Assembly: GCA_963556695.1 (NCBI GenBank)
Contig: CAUWAG010000012.1
Location: 1,860,001-1,924,000, forward strand
Length of the DNA stretch: 64,000 nucleotides
Source: Anthostomella pinea
Lineage: Eukaryota > Ascomycota > Sordariomycetes > Xylariales > Xylariaceae
Direction of reading: 5' to 3'
Part shown: positions 44,630-56,879 of the stretch, piece by piece
Layout of the letters: each line of letters opens with the position of its first letter
Numbering within the stretch: position 1 is the first letter of the stretch
Notes under the pieces: model-generated
Database searches by the model: none
Told to the model about the DNA's origin: nothing
The model's input: the letters and a program-made list of their open reading frames with translations, nothing else
Program-made: the position numbers and the translations under genes

Positions 44630-46655
44630 ATTTGCATGATAATCTGTGTGTGGTGGGTGAAGAATATCATCGCGAAATTCCCGTGGGAGGATTCGTCTTC
44701 ATATAGGGCGAGTGCGTGGCTATGCCAGACTAACACGGTGCCGGAGCAGACTAAGGTTTCGCTGGAGCCATATTGGCGTTGAGGTTGAGTGAGAAGACGA
44801 GCAGAGACCAGCCATGAGCCACCACAAAAATCAGTAATTTGCTCAAGGTAAGCTGCGGCAGAGCCTAAATTGATTCAATAACATAAGCCTGTAACTTAAT
44901 GCAATAAATTATATAAGGACTCATAGAATAGAGTCGAGGGGGGGTAGTTCTCAATCATGATCAATTTTATGATGGCTTTTAAGGCTTTAGGTTGATAAAT
45001 TATTCGTTGTGGTCTGCTTGTGAACATCCTTTCCTCTAAACGAACTATATTCTCCACACTTTTGTCCTGCTTGAACATGCAACTTGATAGAACTTCTTTG
45101 AGGGTACGGACCTCTGTAACAAGAAGCAAGCGGACGACTGGGGGTAGTCAATAGATAGAAGTACTTCATGTCGCAGGTACGTTCCTTTTGTGGTATGCAC
45201 AGGGTGGAGAAGATCAGAGATATCACGACGTCGGGGAGAGTAGCAGGGAGACCACCGCACAGGTTCAAATTGGTGGCATTGCGTGGCAAATAGAGCACCT
45301 TAAGACGTTTCGATTGTGGAACTTTTACGGCGCGGCAGCCAAAGCCTGTTTCTTTTTCCTTTTCAAAGAATAACCAGGCGCATGACGCAGTCGCATGCAT
45401 CGGGGGAACAGAAGAAGTTTGGGGCAAATAAAGCAGCCCATGACTCACGATACCACACCTGAGGCCCGGCCTTCTAGGTGCTTCAGCTGCTACGAGGTTT
45501 AGGGTCATCAGCATATGTAAAGCTGTTGGTCTGCCGCGACCTAAAACGTCCGGTAACCCACAGGCTGCTCACCAGGAAAGCTAGCAAGGCACTCGGGCTT
45601 CTAGTGATTCTATTCTCCATGCTACAAGAGCTATGGAGGCTGCATCTGTTCTTGAAACCAGAATACATGGGCCTGAAATACCGTTGCCTCCCAGGACACG
45701 CTCTTGCTCAAGCTACCTAGATCATCCAGATCGGCATAGCGTTTGTTCTTTTGACACGGGACTATCGACTTCCAAGAGTCGGTCCGCTTTTAATGAGCCG
45801 GAGCTGTTTCACGGCGACTGGGAACCTCTGGCTCCTCAATCTCGTTCCCGTGGTGCAGCTACCACATTGTATTCCTGTTCACAAATAAGGAATCTACTGA
45901 TTTCCGTTGGGTTGCCCGGAGAAGTTTACTGGATTATTTATGATATATTTTATTACTAAGCTCCTCGACCGCAAGGGGAGAGCCGCACCCAAATGCCCTA
46001 AAATACAACAATAAGCGGTTTACTCTTTGGGTATGATGTTTTCCTCGCCGAACTCTTTTTACGTATTTCATCGAGACCGGCAATGAATGTCAGGTTCCAT
46101 CACAGATCAATGTGGACTCGGCGTCGTTAGACGCAGTCGTTAAAATTCACCAGCGAACGGTCTTCCGACTAGATAATTAATCAAATGAGACAAAACCACC
46201 AGTCAAATGCAGCCTCGAACTTTACGCATGTGACATCCCGGTCAATTGAGGCTGACTGTACGTTGATCCTGCTTACGTCACTAACCAAAAGTTGGCGAAG
46301 TCCGGCCATGGCAGCATCTCTGACGCCATGATTGGCCGTGCCTTCGACCCCCAAGGGATTTCGGCTTGCGACTTCCTTATCGCTGACATGCATGAGTCTG
46401 GAATCCAGACTCTGGATTTCCGTTGAACTCTGACATGGAATGAGAGGGAACTGCTCTCCACTTCAACTGATCAGCAACGTCCGACTTTGATCTGAGGCCC
46501 CCGTCGTGCACCAAGGTCCCGGCTGTCAGAGTTTACTCCTCCACCACGGTGACCGCTCCATTGGGCAGTGAAGCCCAGCTCGAGGGATTAAACACGCAAG
46601 TCAACATCAAGACCAAACCTCCATCTCCGGATCTCATCACAACCACCACCCAGCC
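44630..46655. other. Intergenic, nothing recognised
   Basis: Only short incoherent open frames. No repeat matching the mobile families in this window was found here. Confidence 0.5.
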
Positions 46656-47486
46656 ATGGGCAGCACAACCCCCAACCGCTTCGGCGCCCCCCGGCCCGAC
46701 CCAACGTTACACCTCCCACGCATCCTCTGCCTCCACGGCGGCGGCACCAACGCGCGCATCTTCCGCGCCCAATGCCGCGTCGTCCAGCGGATGCTAGAGC
46801 CTTACTTCCACCTCGCCTACGCCGAGGCGCCCTTCGCGTCGGCGCCCGGCCCGGACGTCGTCACGGTGTACGCCAACGACGGGCCCTTCAAGCGCTGGCT
46901 GCGGTGGCTGCCGGACCACGCGCCCGTCGACGACGCGAGCGCGATCCGCGCCCTCGACGACTCGCTTGCGCAGGCGATGCGCGACGACGACGCCGCGGGC
47001 GCCACAGGGCCTTGGGTCGGGCTACTGGGTTTCAGCCAGGGCGCCAAGATGGGCGCGAGTCTGCTGTTTCGCCAGCAGGTGCGTGTTGCTAAGATGGGGC
47101 GTGTTGCTGCTGTCGCCGCTGCCGCGGGCACGGAGTGGAAGTTTGCGGTGCTGATGGCGGGGCGCGCGCCGCTGGTTAACCTGAATCCGGACGTGTTCCA
47201 GTCGTCGATGTTGAGTGATGCGTCGGAGATTGGGTTGAGTGGCCAGCCGGACCTGATGGAGATGATGAGCGGGCAGCATGTGCTGCGGCTGCCGACGATC
47301 CATGTGCACGGTCTGGCGGACCCAGGGTTGCATCTGCATCGCGAGTTGCTGGAGCATTACTGTGATCAGGAGACCGCAACGGTCATCGAGTGGGATGGCG
47401 CGCATCGGGTGCCGCTCAAGGCGACGGATGTACAGCCAATGATCGGTGCGATATTGGAGGTGGCGAAGCAGACGGATGTCCTTTGA
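46656..47486 (+). CDS. FSH1-family serine hydrolase
   Basis: 276-aa alpha/beta hydrolase of the FSH1 (DUF341) family, single exon. The oxyanion-region motif ILCLHGGGTNARIF is at residues 23-36. The nucleophile elbow GFSQGAK gives Ser127. The acid is in HVHGLADPGLH (Asp222) and the histidine in EWDGAHRVP (His250), so the triad is complete. No signal peptide, so probably cytosolic. Family members include yeast Fsh1 and polyketide-releasing hydrolases such as LovG and CitA, but no polyketide synthase lies in this window and the substrate is unknown. High GC in the first half matches other intact genes here. ATG 46656 is the first in frame after a pyrimidine/CA-rich leader. Confidence 0.9.
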   Translation: MGSTTPNRFGAPRPDPTLHLPRILCLHGGGTNARIFRAQCRVVQRMLEPYFHLAYAEAPFASAPGPDVVTVYANDGPFKRWLRWLPDHAPVDDASAIRALDDSLAQAMRDDDAAGATGPWVGLLGFSQGAKMGASLLFRQQVRVAKMGRVAAVAAAAGTEWKFAVLMAGRAPLVNLNPDVFQSSMLSDASEIGLSGQPDLMEMMSGQHVLRLPTIHVHGLADPGLHLHRELLEHYCDQETATVIEWDGAHRVPLKATDVQPMIGAILEVAKQTDVL

Positions 47487-49395
47487 GAATATGTCGGCCA
47501 GCTGGTACTGGGATTGAGCAATCATGGAAGTTGGCAAGGGTGGTTGTCTATGTGTCACCTTACCTTGGAGTGGGGGACTGGAGACGAAGGCGAAGACGAC
47601 CAGGTCAGATCATGAAGATGCATGCGCTGTTTGGAGGGCAGTACAGGTACGGATTATTCTCGGATATGTCACCGGCGAACTAGACAAAAGACCAATCAGC
47701 TGGCCTATCTGACACCTAGATGCAAGTTGAGAGAGGTATGGCTCGTGGTGTTTGATGCTGGCTTTGCTGTGCACTGCTGAAAGAGATGCGGTGATTCAGA
47801 GAGCTCAAAAGTCCTGGTCTGACTTTTGGATGTAGCTCTCCCACATGTGGAGTAGATATGATTCACAGCCGGACCAACCAACCAACCAACCTACTGCGAT
47901 GTTGGTTACTGAGTGAACAAAGACCTCGAGATGCCCAGACACCACCACTTGTCCATATGATGGCTTGGCTGCAGTCGCCTTTTGCAGCATCGCTTTCAAT
48001 CTTCTGACTCCTCTTGATACTTCGGTGTACCAACATCATCTTGTAAGTCAGACCTCCTCCTGAGAACTCCAGCACAGCTTCTTTCTGCTCAAGTCCATGT
48101 GCTCCTAGTATTAGGATCTCTGGGTTTCGCTTCTCCATCTTGTTGCCAGGTGAGGCGGTTGCTCCCCTACCACTAGACGCGGAGAGCTGCCAGCACTGGC
48201 TGAGGAAAGACAGGGGATCACTGGCTCATGAATGATACGGCATGATTTACGATGCCATTTTTACTGTCCGGTATAGATTAGTTCATACGTTCTCCGTATA
48301 CCCATGCGGCCTTGCGTTCTTTAAAAGACTTGTTTTACCTGGGCCAACTCTACGGGGTGTAGTAATTACTCATTCGCACTTCGACCATGTATAATATGTG
48401 CCTGTTTTGCAGGTTCCTCCGCTACCGAACATGGCGTTGCCCGCCAGCAGGCCGGTGCCAGCTAAGATTATAGCCGAAACCACAGGTGGTATAGCCGATT
48501 AATGCTACCGGTGATTCGACAGTCCTGTTGGCGATGCTGTCCGTGGGAGGAGCTGTGGTAACTTGGGATCGACTGGTTCTTTTGATGTGGCCCCACACGA
48601 AGGAAGCACGGTCTACATTCCCTCTAACTAGTAACTATCTTGTAGCAAGCATGCAACCCTCACCCGAACGTCACCCCAGTCACCTCACCCTCACCACCAC
48701 CTCACTCAGCTTGCACCTCTTACACCCGCCAACCACCATATAATCGCAGTGTTCGCAGACCCATTTATATCACGATAGATAAGCCCGCTGTCCCATAATT
48801 TATGATAGATAAGGAGTGAGTGCAAGACTTGAGTGGGCCTTGGGAATAGATTCCTCTCTTTTTACTACTTAAGACACCCCTCTCCCCTTTTTCCACTTCC
48901 TTTCCTCCCTCTTTCTCTCAACCAGGTTCCCACCTTCAACTTTATGATCTTCCATACTAACCACAGTCTACGGAACCACGAGATAACATTCGGAGCCTGG
49001 TCTGGCAACAGCATCACGGTTCTCACCTCTCATCTCGTGCGACGACTGTGGAGAGCTCTAGAAGAAGTCACACCTACTGCGCAGCAACTGCATCCTGAAT
49101 TACGTCGTTGAGGCTTCAGGGAAGGTCGACGAAGGCAGCGAATCTCGCTGATCTGAACCATCCGACTAGATACCTGAGATACGTACTCCTGGTGATTCCC
49201 ATTACTGCCACTGCTCCCCGCTCCCCATCTACTACAACCCCCCTGACCACCTCGCTCTCCAACCACTCCCACTCTCCCATTGACTAGTCACCCACCCGAC
49301 TACTTGGCCACCCGTGAAATCTCCCAGTGAACAGTCTCCCAGTGACCTATCTCCCACCAACCACTTTCCCACTGACCAATCTTCCATTGCTAGCT
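47487..49395. other. Intergenic, nothing recognised
   Basis: Contains a pyrimidine-rich stretch (about 48880-48940 and 49210-49390) leading into the minisatellite. No gene. Confidence 0.5.
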
Positions 49396-49545
49396 TTCGT
49401 CTCACCAACTCTCATCTCGCCTACTCTCATCTCGCCTACTCTCATCTCGCCTACTCTCATCTCGCCTACTCTCATCTCGCCTACTCTCATCTCGCCTACT
49501 CTCTTCTCGCCAGCTCTCTTCTTACCTACTTTCGTCTCGCCAACT
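49396..49545. repeat. 15-bp minisatellite
   Basis: Ten units of 15 bp. Six in the middle (49411-49500) are exact CTCATCTCGCCTACT; the flanking four vary by 2-4 bases. It lies 88 bp before the first ATG of the ankyrin gene, in its likely leader or promoter. All frames are open through it because of the multiple of three. Confidence 0.95.
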
Positions 49546-49632
49546 CTCCTTCCACAGAACTTCCATCCACTATGAAGTTTCCTGTCTTCATCTCTCCTAC
49601 CACTATCTTTCGTACGAGACAGCGACGTCAGC

Positions 49633-51215
49633 ATGGATACCACATCTTCTCGACAGGCGAATGGCGAACAGCGACTGCCGGATGATCTCTTCTGATACAT
49701 GGCCCGAAACTTCACCCTACCACTTGGAGACATGGCATGTCTGCCCCGCACCTGCCGAACCATGCAGGGAATCGTCCAGCCCATCCTCTACCGCTCCGAT
49801 GTCGAGTTGTTCAAGGGTTACCAGGCCAAGCATGAGGCGAGAAGACGTGGCCAACTGTCCGGCACGGCCCCGGATGAGAGTTCCGAATTCGCAAAGCGTA
49901 TCGAGAAAGACAAGGCTTTGACGCGGTCTGGCAACAATAACGCTCTCCAATGGGGTTGCAAATTCGACAGCCGATTGACGGTGGAGAAAGCCATCAAGGC
50001 GGCACTAGAGGTCTTTCCGGACTACATCGATATGAGAGACTTCGCGGGAATCACCCCCCTGCAGACTGTTGCACAGAATGGCAACATTGATGTTGTTCGC
50101 GCACTGCTCGACGCTGGATCCTTCGCAGAAGCGCCGTTGAGAGTGACGGCCTTGCCTATCAAGGACCTCAGAACTCCGCTGACAGCCCGCCAAATGCGAT
50201 CGAACCAGAAGTACCAGTCAGAAATGGTCCCTATTCAGTTTGTGCCTGATGAATTGATCTTCCTGGATGCGCTTGGCCTCGCAATCAGAGCTGGTCATCA
50301 TTCCGTTGCAAAGATACTGGCAGAGCGCACGGTCACTGCTCACGAATTCCCTCTGACCAGCTCATATATCGCGAACCGCTTCGTTGGTCCGGTCTTTATG
50401 GCAGCCATGACCAGGAATTCTACCGTCCTCCGCGTTTTACTGGCTCGAGGATGCGACGCAACGACCAAAGCAGGCGGCTTCGAAGATGTGTCAGCGCTCC
50501 ACGTGGCAGCACGCGTCGAGAACAACGAAGGCATCATGAGTCAATTGATGAGTAGTGGCGCGGACCTTCACGCTGTTGATGCGAAAGGAAGAACTCCTTT
50601 CACTTGGGCTATCAAACATGGTTGTGTCAGAAACGCACAGTGGTTGCTCGACCAAGAGGATCCGACGGATACCGTACAGCGACTTTGCGATATGTTGGCG
50701 CAGACCTTTCTCAAGGATCTCTTCCTTCCTGTCACCAAGAGCCTGGTCGAGCGTTTTGTGGCCCGAGGCGACCTCTGGGTTCTCGACTGGTTCTTGGAGT
50801 GTTTCCTCGGTGCCAAGAAGGCCACCGATTTGCCGCAGACCGTCTTCTACTTGATCAATCACCCGGCTATCTACCCGGCTCTTTCAGCTCAACGAGCAAG
50901 ACCTGCAACAAACTGGCAGCTCCCCTCAGAACGCTATGCGACTGCTACATATCTCCACCTCGCCATTACTTCCGATGCAGGCGATGACGTTGTTGAGGCG
51001 CTGCTCAATAAAGCAACCGATGACATCTACTTCACGACGCGAGACACGCTTGGCGTCACAGCATTCGAACACGCCAAATCCACTCGCCCAGGATCGTGGA
51101 TGTGACGGAGATCTACCGAACCCAGCACCCTGCTGACAAGCGTTCCATGTCTCTGAAAGCGTTTTGGGCCCATGGGAAGGAAGATTTATGGTCACGTATT
51201 GAACGTTCAGGATGT
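49633..51215 (+). pseudogene. F-box/ankyrin-repeat protein 1, broken by stop, frameshift and LINE D
   Basis: The coding frame starts at ATG 49633, but TGA at 49693-49695 interrupts it where paralog 3 has TGG (WYMARNF). From 49699 the frame is open for 468 codons. It has an F-box-like start (LPLGDMACLPRTCRTMQGIV) and ankyrin repeats (TPLQTVAQNGNIDVVRALLD, SALHVAARVENNEGIMSQLM, TPFTWAIKHGCVRNAQWLLD). Near 51090 a one-base shift cuts it short. The other frame goes on (VDVTEIYRTQHPADKRSMSL, ending DLWSRIERSG) right up to the LINE D tail at 51216, so the LINE sits in the former C-terminal region. Starting at the internal Met 49699 could still give a protein of 468 residues. Confidence 0.72.
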
Positions 51216-51770
51216 TTGTTTGTTTGTTTGTTTGTTTTGTATTAACGTGGGGGGTAGCTCCTCAGTAGTGCAGACCACGCCTCCCAGAGCCTCTGCATCG
51301 CAGGGTTGTGGAGGTCTCAAGAAAATAAGTACAGTCAGTCCCGCTCACGGGCCCATCCCCGTTATTGCGGCGGTATGACCTTGGGGTCATCCATCTGGTC
51401 CTTCAGGAACAGCTATCTATCGGAGACAGATTGTTGAAAAGAACTTGCTCTTCTCTACGAATTTTGCTCATTCTGTGCTCCTCTCTCCCAAGTATTGTAA
51501 ACAGGCTGTCCTAGGCGAGTACCTAGGCAATAACCGATTTTTCCCCAGCCTCTTACAAAAGAAAATATGTTGTGGTGTTTTCTTTTCACCACATCTGCAG
51601 TGGTTATTTGAGTCTGTATGCCCAAAGCGTTCGTGGTATCTGGCAAAGTCGCCATGTCCAGATCTGGCCGCTAGAAGTCTGTGTAGAGTGCTCCTCTTAA
51701 AAGATATAAGGCCTCTTTTAGTTACTGTATGTGAGTATACTTCTTGATATCTAGGTTCTGATTGGTCTTT

Positions 51771-54700
51771 TTACCATTGATTGAACTCTTTCTTGCCCTT
51801 TTTCTTGAGATCTCTCTTGACCCAAGAGATTGTGGGAAGGTTTGTTGTGTCTGTTTCTAGCATGGCGCCCTCTTTTGCTAGTGTGTCAGCAGCCTCATTA
51901 CCATCAATATCTCTGTGTCCAGGAATCCACTTGACGGTCACTCCAGGAGTGTGTGCTGTGGCAAGTTCTTGAAACCGTAGAAAAATGTTCTGTGATGTCT
52001 CGGGTGGAGTCCCATTGAGCCCATCTACCACTGATGTGTTGTCCAGGCAGACATATAACTGTTTTCTGTATCCAATTGCTCTGGCTGCTGCAAGACCTTG
52101 GAGAGCATCATGGACTTCAGCATCCACTACTTCTGCTTGTAGAAGTCTGCCCCTTCCCCGGTATACTTCTTGTGCAGTGCCGCCTTTCCTGATGGTATAA
52201 CCCCATTCAGTGCGGGTTGTGCCTTGGTCATCCAATTGTGATCTATCTGAGTAGATGACAAGGTCAGTGTTCGCATTTTTCTCCTGTAACCATTGCTTGA
52301 AGAGCTCTGTTTCTTTGTCCTTGTCTTTACGGACTGGGGCCTTCTTCCATGATGGCTTGGTGAGTATTGGTCTCTGGAAGTCAGGGACTAGTTGGAAGCT
52401 TCTTTGTAGCCTTGTTGGTTCTTTGCGAGCTTGTATTTGGAGCCTGCCAACAAGAGGGTGTCTCTGGTCTACTCTTCCGAGTCGGAAGCCGTGACGTCTT
52501 CTTATTGACTCTGCAAGAATTCCTGCTGGAGGAATCTGTGATTCAAAGTATAGGATATGCCCAGGGTGTGTTTTCCAGACCGGCAGGATAGCTCTGATTG
52601 CCGTTCGTAGTACAGCATCTATCATTCCAAGAAGCCTTTTAATGCGACATGCTGATGTCCCACCTAAGCTCCCAATTTTTTCCATTCCTGGGTACCAGGC
52701 CTCCAGGCCGTGTGTAAGAATAGGAATAACACAAGTTTTCACAGCCTTCTTGGTTGACTTTACTGGAAGTCCTTTGACTGTGTTGCATAGTCCTCGAATG
52801 TGGTTTGCTACCCTACTAGCTTTCTTGGCCCAGTAGGAAACATGATCTTTGAAGTTCAGTTTTCTATCCAGGAAGACACCCAGCCATCGCATGGAGTTCT
52901 TTGCTGTTCTGTTCATTGTCCTGTGGCGGACCGGAGGATTGTCTGAGTTCTTTTTCCGTGAGAAATGCATGATCTCGGTTTTGTCGGGATCAAATTCAAT
53001 AGCGTTGTCGTGTCCCTATTGATTAAGCAGGTAAAGATTTTCAGAAGCCTCTTTGGCTGTTTCTTTGAGGTCCTTTCCAATGCAGAGAGTTGTTAGGTCG
53101 TCTGCATATCCAAAGCGTCTTTTTTTCATCCCGAGTCGGGCACAGATTGGCTCTGTATATAGCATATAAAGAATTGGAGAAGCTGGTGAGCCTTGTGGTA
53201 GCCCATAAGTGAGGGCTTTTATATCGGTCACAATACCTTCAAACCGAACTCTTGCGGATCGTTCAGACATGAATGACTGGACCCATCTTATGAGAAAGCC
53301 TGGCCAGCCCTGTTCTCTCATGCGAACCACCAGCCGTCCCATTAGGGCAGCATCGAAGGCCCCTGTCACATCTGCTGTGACTACCGTTGCAACAAGGCCT
53401 TGGTCAAGGGCCTGCTCAATATCGTGTATGAGTGCAGCTACCAAGTCGGTGGCAGAACGCTTTGGTAGAGCTCCAAAATGTTGTGGAGCTAGGATTCCAA
53501 GTTTGATAACAAACCAGGCAATTCTTTTTGTGATGAGTCATTCTAGGCCTTTGCCAAGACATGATAATAGCGATATTGGTCTGTAGGCCCTGGGATTGGA
53601 ATAGTCTTTCTTTCCTGGTTTTGGGATCATCACTATCTCAGTTACTTTGAATGGTTTAGGGTGGTGTCCAATCTGTAGACAGGTCTGGAAAAGGGCTCTG
53701 ATATGCTCCCCAATGACTGGCCAGCAAGCTTTCAGAATCCGTACTGTGAGGGTGTCTACTCCCGGGGAGTTGCTCTTGGTCCCTATAGTGCACCCTTCAG
53801 CCTCTTCTAGTTCGACATGGTATTCGAGGGGGATGTGTGGCTTGGCTTGTGTGATCTGAACAGACCAGGGGTCGGTGATATCGTTGTCTGGGGTGCTTCG
53901 TTCAAGCGTGGCTAAGCGTAGTGCATTTGCTTTGCTCTCTTGTGACTCATAGATTTGGTCCCCAATAATGATTAGTGGGGAACGTAATCCTGCTGACAGC
54001 TTGTGCCAGGAAACAATTCTGTACAGGTCTTTTGGTTCAGTCGCTGAATCAATTAGAGTCTGCTAGTACTCTCTCTTAGCTTTTCGGACCACACAGCGAA
54101 ATTCCTGTCGGGCTGAATTTCGCCCTTCTTGGCTTGTGGTCTGTTTAGAAAGGGCCCTGTATGTCTGAGCAGCTGCTTTGCAGTCATCATTCCACCAAGC
54201 AGTGGGCCTAGATTGACCGGGCTTCTTGCCCACTGTCCTGATACAGCCTTGAATCATGTTGCTCAAGCTTTGTGTAAATCTATCCACCTGGCCAGGGGAT
54301 ACACCTAGCTGGGGGAGTTCATGAATCCTGGTTTGGACATTGTCTGCCAGCTCTTGTAGTTTGTCGTCCGGTACTATCCAATGATTGGCCTTAGAAACTC
54401 GGTCCCGATCTCTCTGAATTGGAATGACTATTCGTAATGTCTCGTGATCTGAGGTGCACTGAAGTGCATCATTGATTGAGGCTTCAGCCATGGGGACATC
54501 TGAGAACACCAGATCCAGTACATTTCCATCGTCATGTGTTGGGACATCTGGTTCAGAAATCAGATCCAGTCCGTGGTCTGCCATAGTCTGTGCAAGTATG
54601 ACACCACCATGATATCCTGGATTGTTCGAGTCCCAGGATGTGTCGCCAGCATTAAAATCTCCAGCGATAACACAGCCAAAAGGTGGAGTCCATACTTCCA

Positions 54701-55109
54701 GAATGTCATCCACTTCCTGTGGGTTGTCACATGGTCGGTAGACACTGGCAAAAATGATGCCTTGTACCTTGACCCAGGTGATGTCTCGTGTAACATAGGG
54801 CCGAAGTTGATCCGCTTGAAGGTGTTTTCTCACATAGATGAGAGATCTGGGCCGTGTACTGTCGCTGTCCCAGGAATCCACTGGGGAGTATATATTGTAA
54901 TTGGGGTGTGTCTTTACTCCCATTCTCCTGCTTGGTGGTATGCCGACCCAGGGCTCTTGCATCAGAATGATGTCTGCTTGTTCTCCTTTGTAGTCAGCCA
55001 GGTTGATGGCTAACTCTGTAGGGCCTGCACTCTTTTGTCCTCCTGCTGTATTCATAGAATGGATGACTAGGTGCCTGTGTCGATGTGTTTTGTTTGATGT
55101 ACCTAACAT
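51771..55109 (-). pseudogene. LINE ORF2: endonuclease, reverse transcriptase, RNase H (copy D)
   Basis: Minus-strand domain order: an apurinic-type endonuclease (55109-54063; ADIILMQEPWVG, CVIAGDFNAGDTSWDS, LDLVFSDVP, CTSDHETL), then RT (about 54060-52400; MIPKPGKKDYSNPRAYRPIS, VTADVTGAFDAALMGRL, GLPQGSPASPILYML, FGYADDLTTL) and RNase H (about 52270-51771; DRSQLDDQGT, WIPGHRDIDGNEAADTLAKE). In-frame stops lie after REY at about 54064, in GLE-stop-LITKRI near 53540, and at 53016-53018 (TGG to TAG). The first RNase H Asp region reads YSDRSQ, where other copies have YSDGSQ. Otherwise the catalytic residues are kept. It is the most complete ORF2 here but not functional. Confidence 0.9.
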
Positions 55110-56529
55110 TGACTGACAACAATGGTATCGGCATCTCTGGGATGAGTTGTATCTGTTGTGTCGATTTGCATTGTGGTGTCTTTGTTATTATTGCTGGGTG
55201 TTGACCCAGCTTGGTTTCTGCCTGCTTCGTTAAAGGCCTTGGATCTGGCTCTTTCTCCGGCTAGCCTTATTTCCTGGATTTGCTCCCATGTGTGCTTATG
55301 GATGGTACCTTTCACAATCTTGGGGCGGGCAGGGCATTTGTTGAAATTGGCAGCATGAGGTCCTTTGCAGTTGACACACTTTGGGATTGGTTTTTCGCAC
55401 TCTCCCTGGTGTGCTGTGTTGGCGCAGTGTGCACATACTTGCTTTTCGCATCGGTAATTCCTACCATGGTATCTGAAGCAGCTTGCACACTGGTGAACCT
55501 TGGGGGTGTGTTGAATATGCCTTGAGGTCATTGAGTGGGCAAAAAGCGTGAATGGTTTCCTTGCTGCACTGGGCAGAGAGATTATCCACGTGGTTTCTAG
55601 ATCAGAATCAATCGTGTTCTTTGAGAGTATGCACCTCAGAGGTCTGTCGCCTGTTTGTGCTTCAACTTCATCAGTAACAACAGTGTCGGTAATATCAATT
55701 GTGAACCCTTCTGCACTGATGACCTTTCTTGGGCATCCATCGACCTTGTAATGATGCCAGACTGTGTGGGTCTCAATCTTTTGTGCCTTGAGAATGTCGG
55801 CAATTTCTTCTTGGAAAGCCAGAAGCTTAGCCTGAGTTGGCTTGTCCCTTGGGTGTAAGGTAAATCCAGAGGGGCACCGGGTCAGTTGGTTGGCAGTGAT
55901 AAGGGCGCCAGGCTGTGTTTTCCTCATGGTAGTGTTGACTGTCCGTGGATGCTGTCGCTGGCTAGAGGAGACAGCTTGGGCGAAGGTCGTGGTGAGCTTT
56001 ACTATCTCTATCCCCCCAGGAATGGTCTTCCTTTTGGGCGGATCTCGGGTTTCCAGCCACTCGTTCAGACATTTAGAGAAAAAAGCGCTGAACTCCTTGG
56101 CATGAGAGTATAGTTCGGTTCCAGCTTTCTTAAGTGTCTTATCAACTGTTACAGCACACTCCTGAAATATTGTTATCCTGGTTTCATAGAGGTGTTGTCT
56201 TTAGCCAGTATCTTGGCAACTTGGTCTTGGCACTCTGAAGAAGAGGCTTGATCTGTAGAGATTTTGTTCAATTAAGGTTGTTTCATTCCAGTGGTGCTGC
56301 CGTCATTGATATTTCGGGATTTTCCTTTCAGAGGGGAAACAACGGTGAAGTCAGCCTCGGAGACCTGTGACGGGCTGCTGCTGGTGTCGTCAAGCAGCGC
56401 TTGGCGGAGCCTGCTCGGAGTTGCCGGGCTGTATGTCTTTCTAGGGGCCGGGGATTTGAGCATGCCGCCGGTAGTCGTCTTTAGGACGGCCACGGGCGTG
56501 TTTGGGGGCCCGTCGTGAAAGGGTGCCAT
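55103..56529 (-). pseudogene. LINE ORF1, gag-like with CCHC zinc knuckles (copy D)
   Basis: The N-terminal part starts at ATG 56529 (MAPFHDGPPNTPVAVLK) and ends at TAA 56272-56274. Coding character resumes in another frame near 56170 (ITIFQECAVTVDKTLKKAG) and continues to 55103. The last part has three Cys-rich knuckles: CASCFRYHGRNYRC, CAHCANTAHQGEC and CVNCKGPHAANFNKC. This is the usual RNA-binding organisation of Tad1-like ORF1. It overlaps the start of ORF2 by a few bases. At least one stop and one frameshift inactivate it. Confidence 0.85.
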
Positions 56530-56879
56530 CCGGCTTGTGAAAAAAAGTCTCTTATATATTGGCAAAGATAGTCAGTTACTGAAAGAAGTGCCTATTTTAG
56601 CGCAAGAATCAAGGCTGCGCCCTAACAGCGGGGCGCCAAGAAAAATAGCTGTTTTTGGCATAATTGCAGTGTTTCTAACATTGTCTCGTCTTTGTGAACT
56701 TGGATCGAAGCTGTGCGACTTAGAATGTACGTAAATACGAAAGTATCTATAAGTAACGGTATCCTTACAGCAAGAACCGTCCGGACTATGGGTTCAAGAC
56801 GTGTAATGCCCGTGGTGCTTCGCTAACTGCGATAATTAGTCATATCTATTACCCTGCTTATAAACTTAGATATCCAGCA

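Larger units (their letters stand above)
51216..56730 (-). mobile_element. LINE copy D, near full-length Tad1-type element
   Basis: About 5.5 kb in minus orientation, the only copy here with ORF1, endonuclease, RT and RNase H. The 3' tail is (TTTG)n on the plus strand at 51216-51240. The 5' end is not exactly set: LINE-like sequence continues to about 56530 (ORF1 Met) plus a leader, and ankyrin-gene sequence resumes near 56880. No target duplication was found for the left flank. ORF1 and ORF2 carry several stops and shifts, for example TAG at 53016-53018 where copy C has TGG, so it is inactive. It gives the reference structure for the family. Confidence 0.92.

Noticed and set aside
49314..49685. 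Open frame with repeated SHLAY units as a repeat protein
   Set aside because: The 15-bp repeat keeps several frames open at once. The sequence is pyrimidine-rich leader DNA and overlaps the ankyrin start in another frame.
15663..49695. TGA read as Trp (recoding or mitochondrial-type code)
   Set aside because: TAG and TAA also appear at presumed sense positions, and intact genes here (F-box 5130-6170, Sld2) end normally with TGA. Pseudogenes explain it better.
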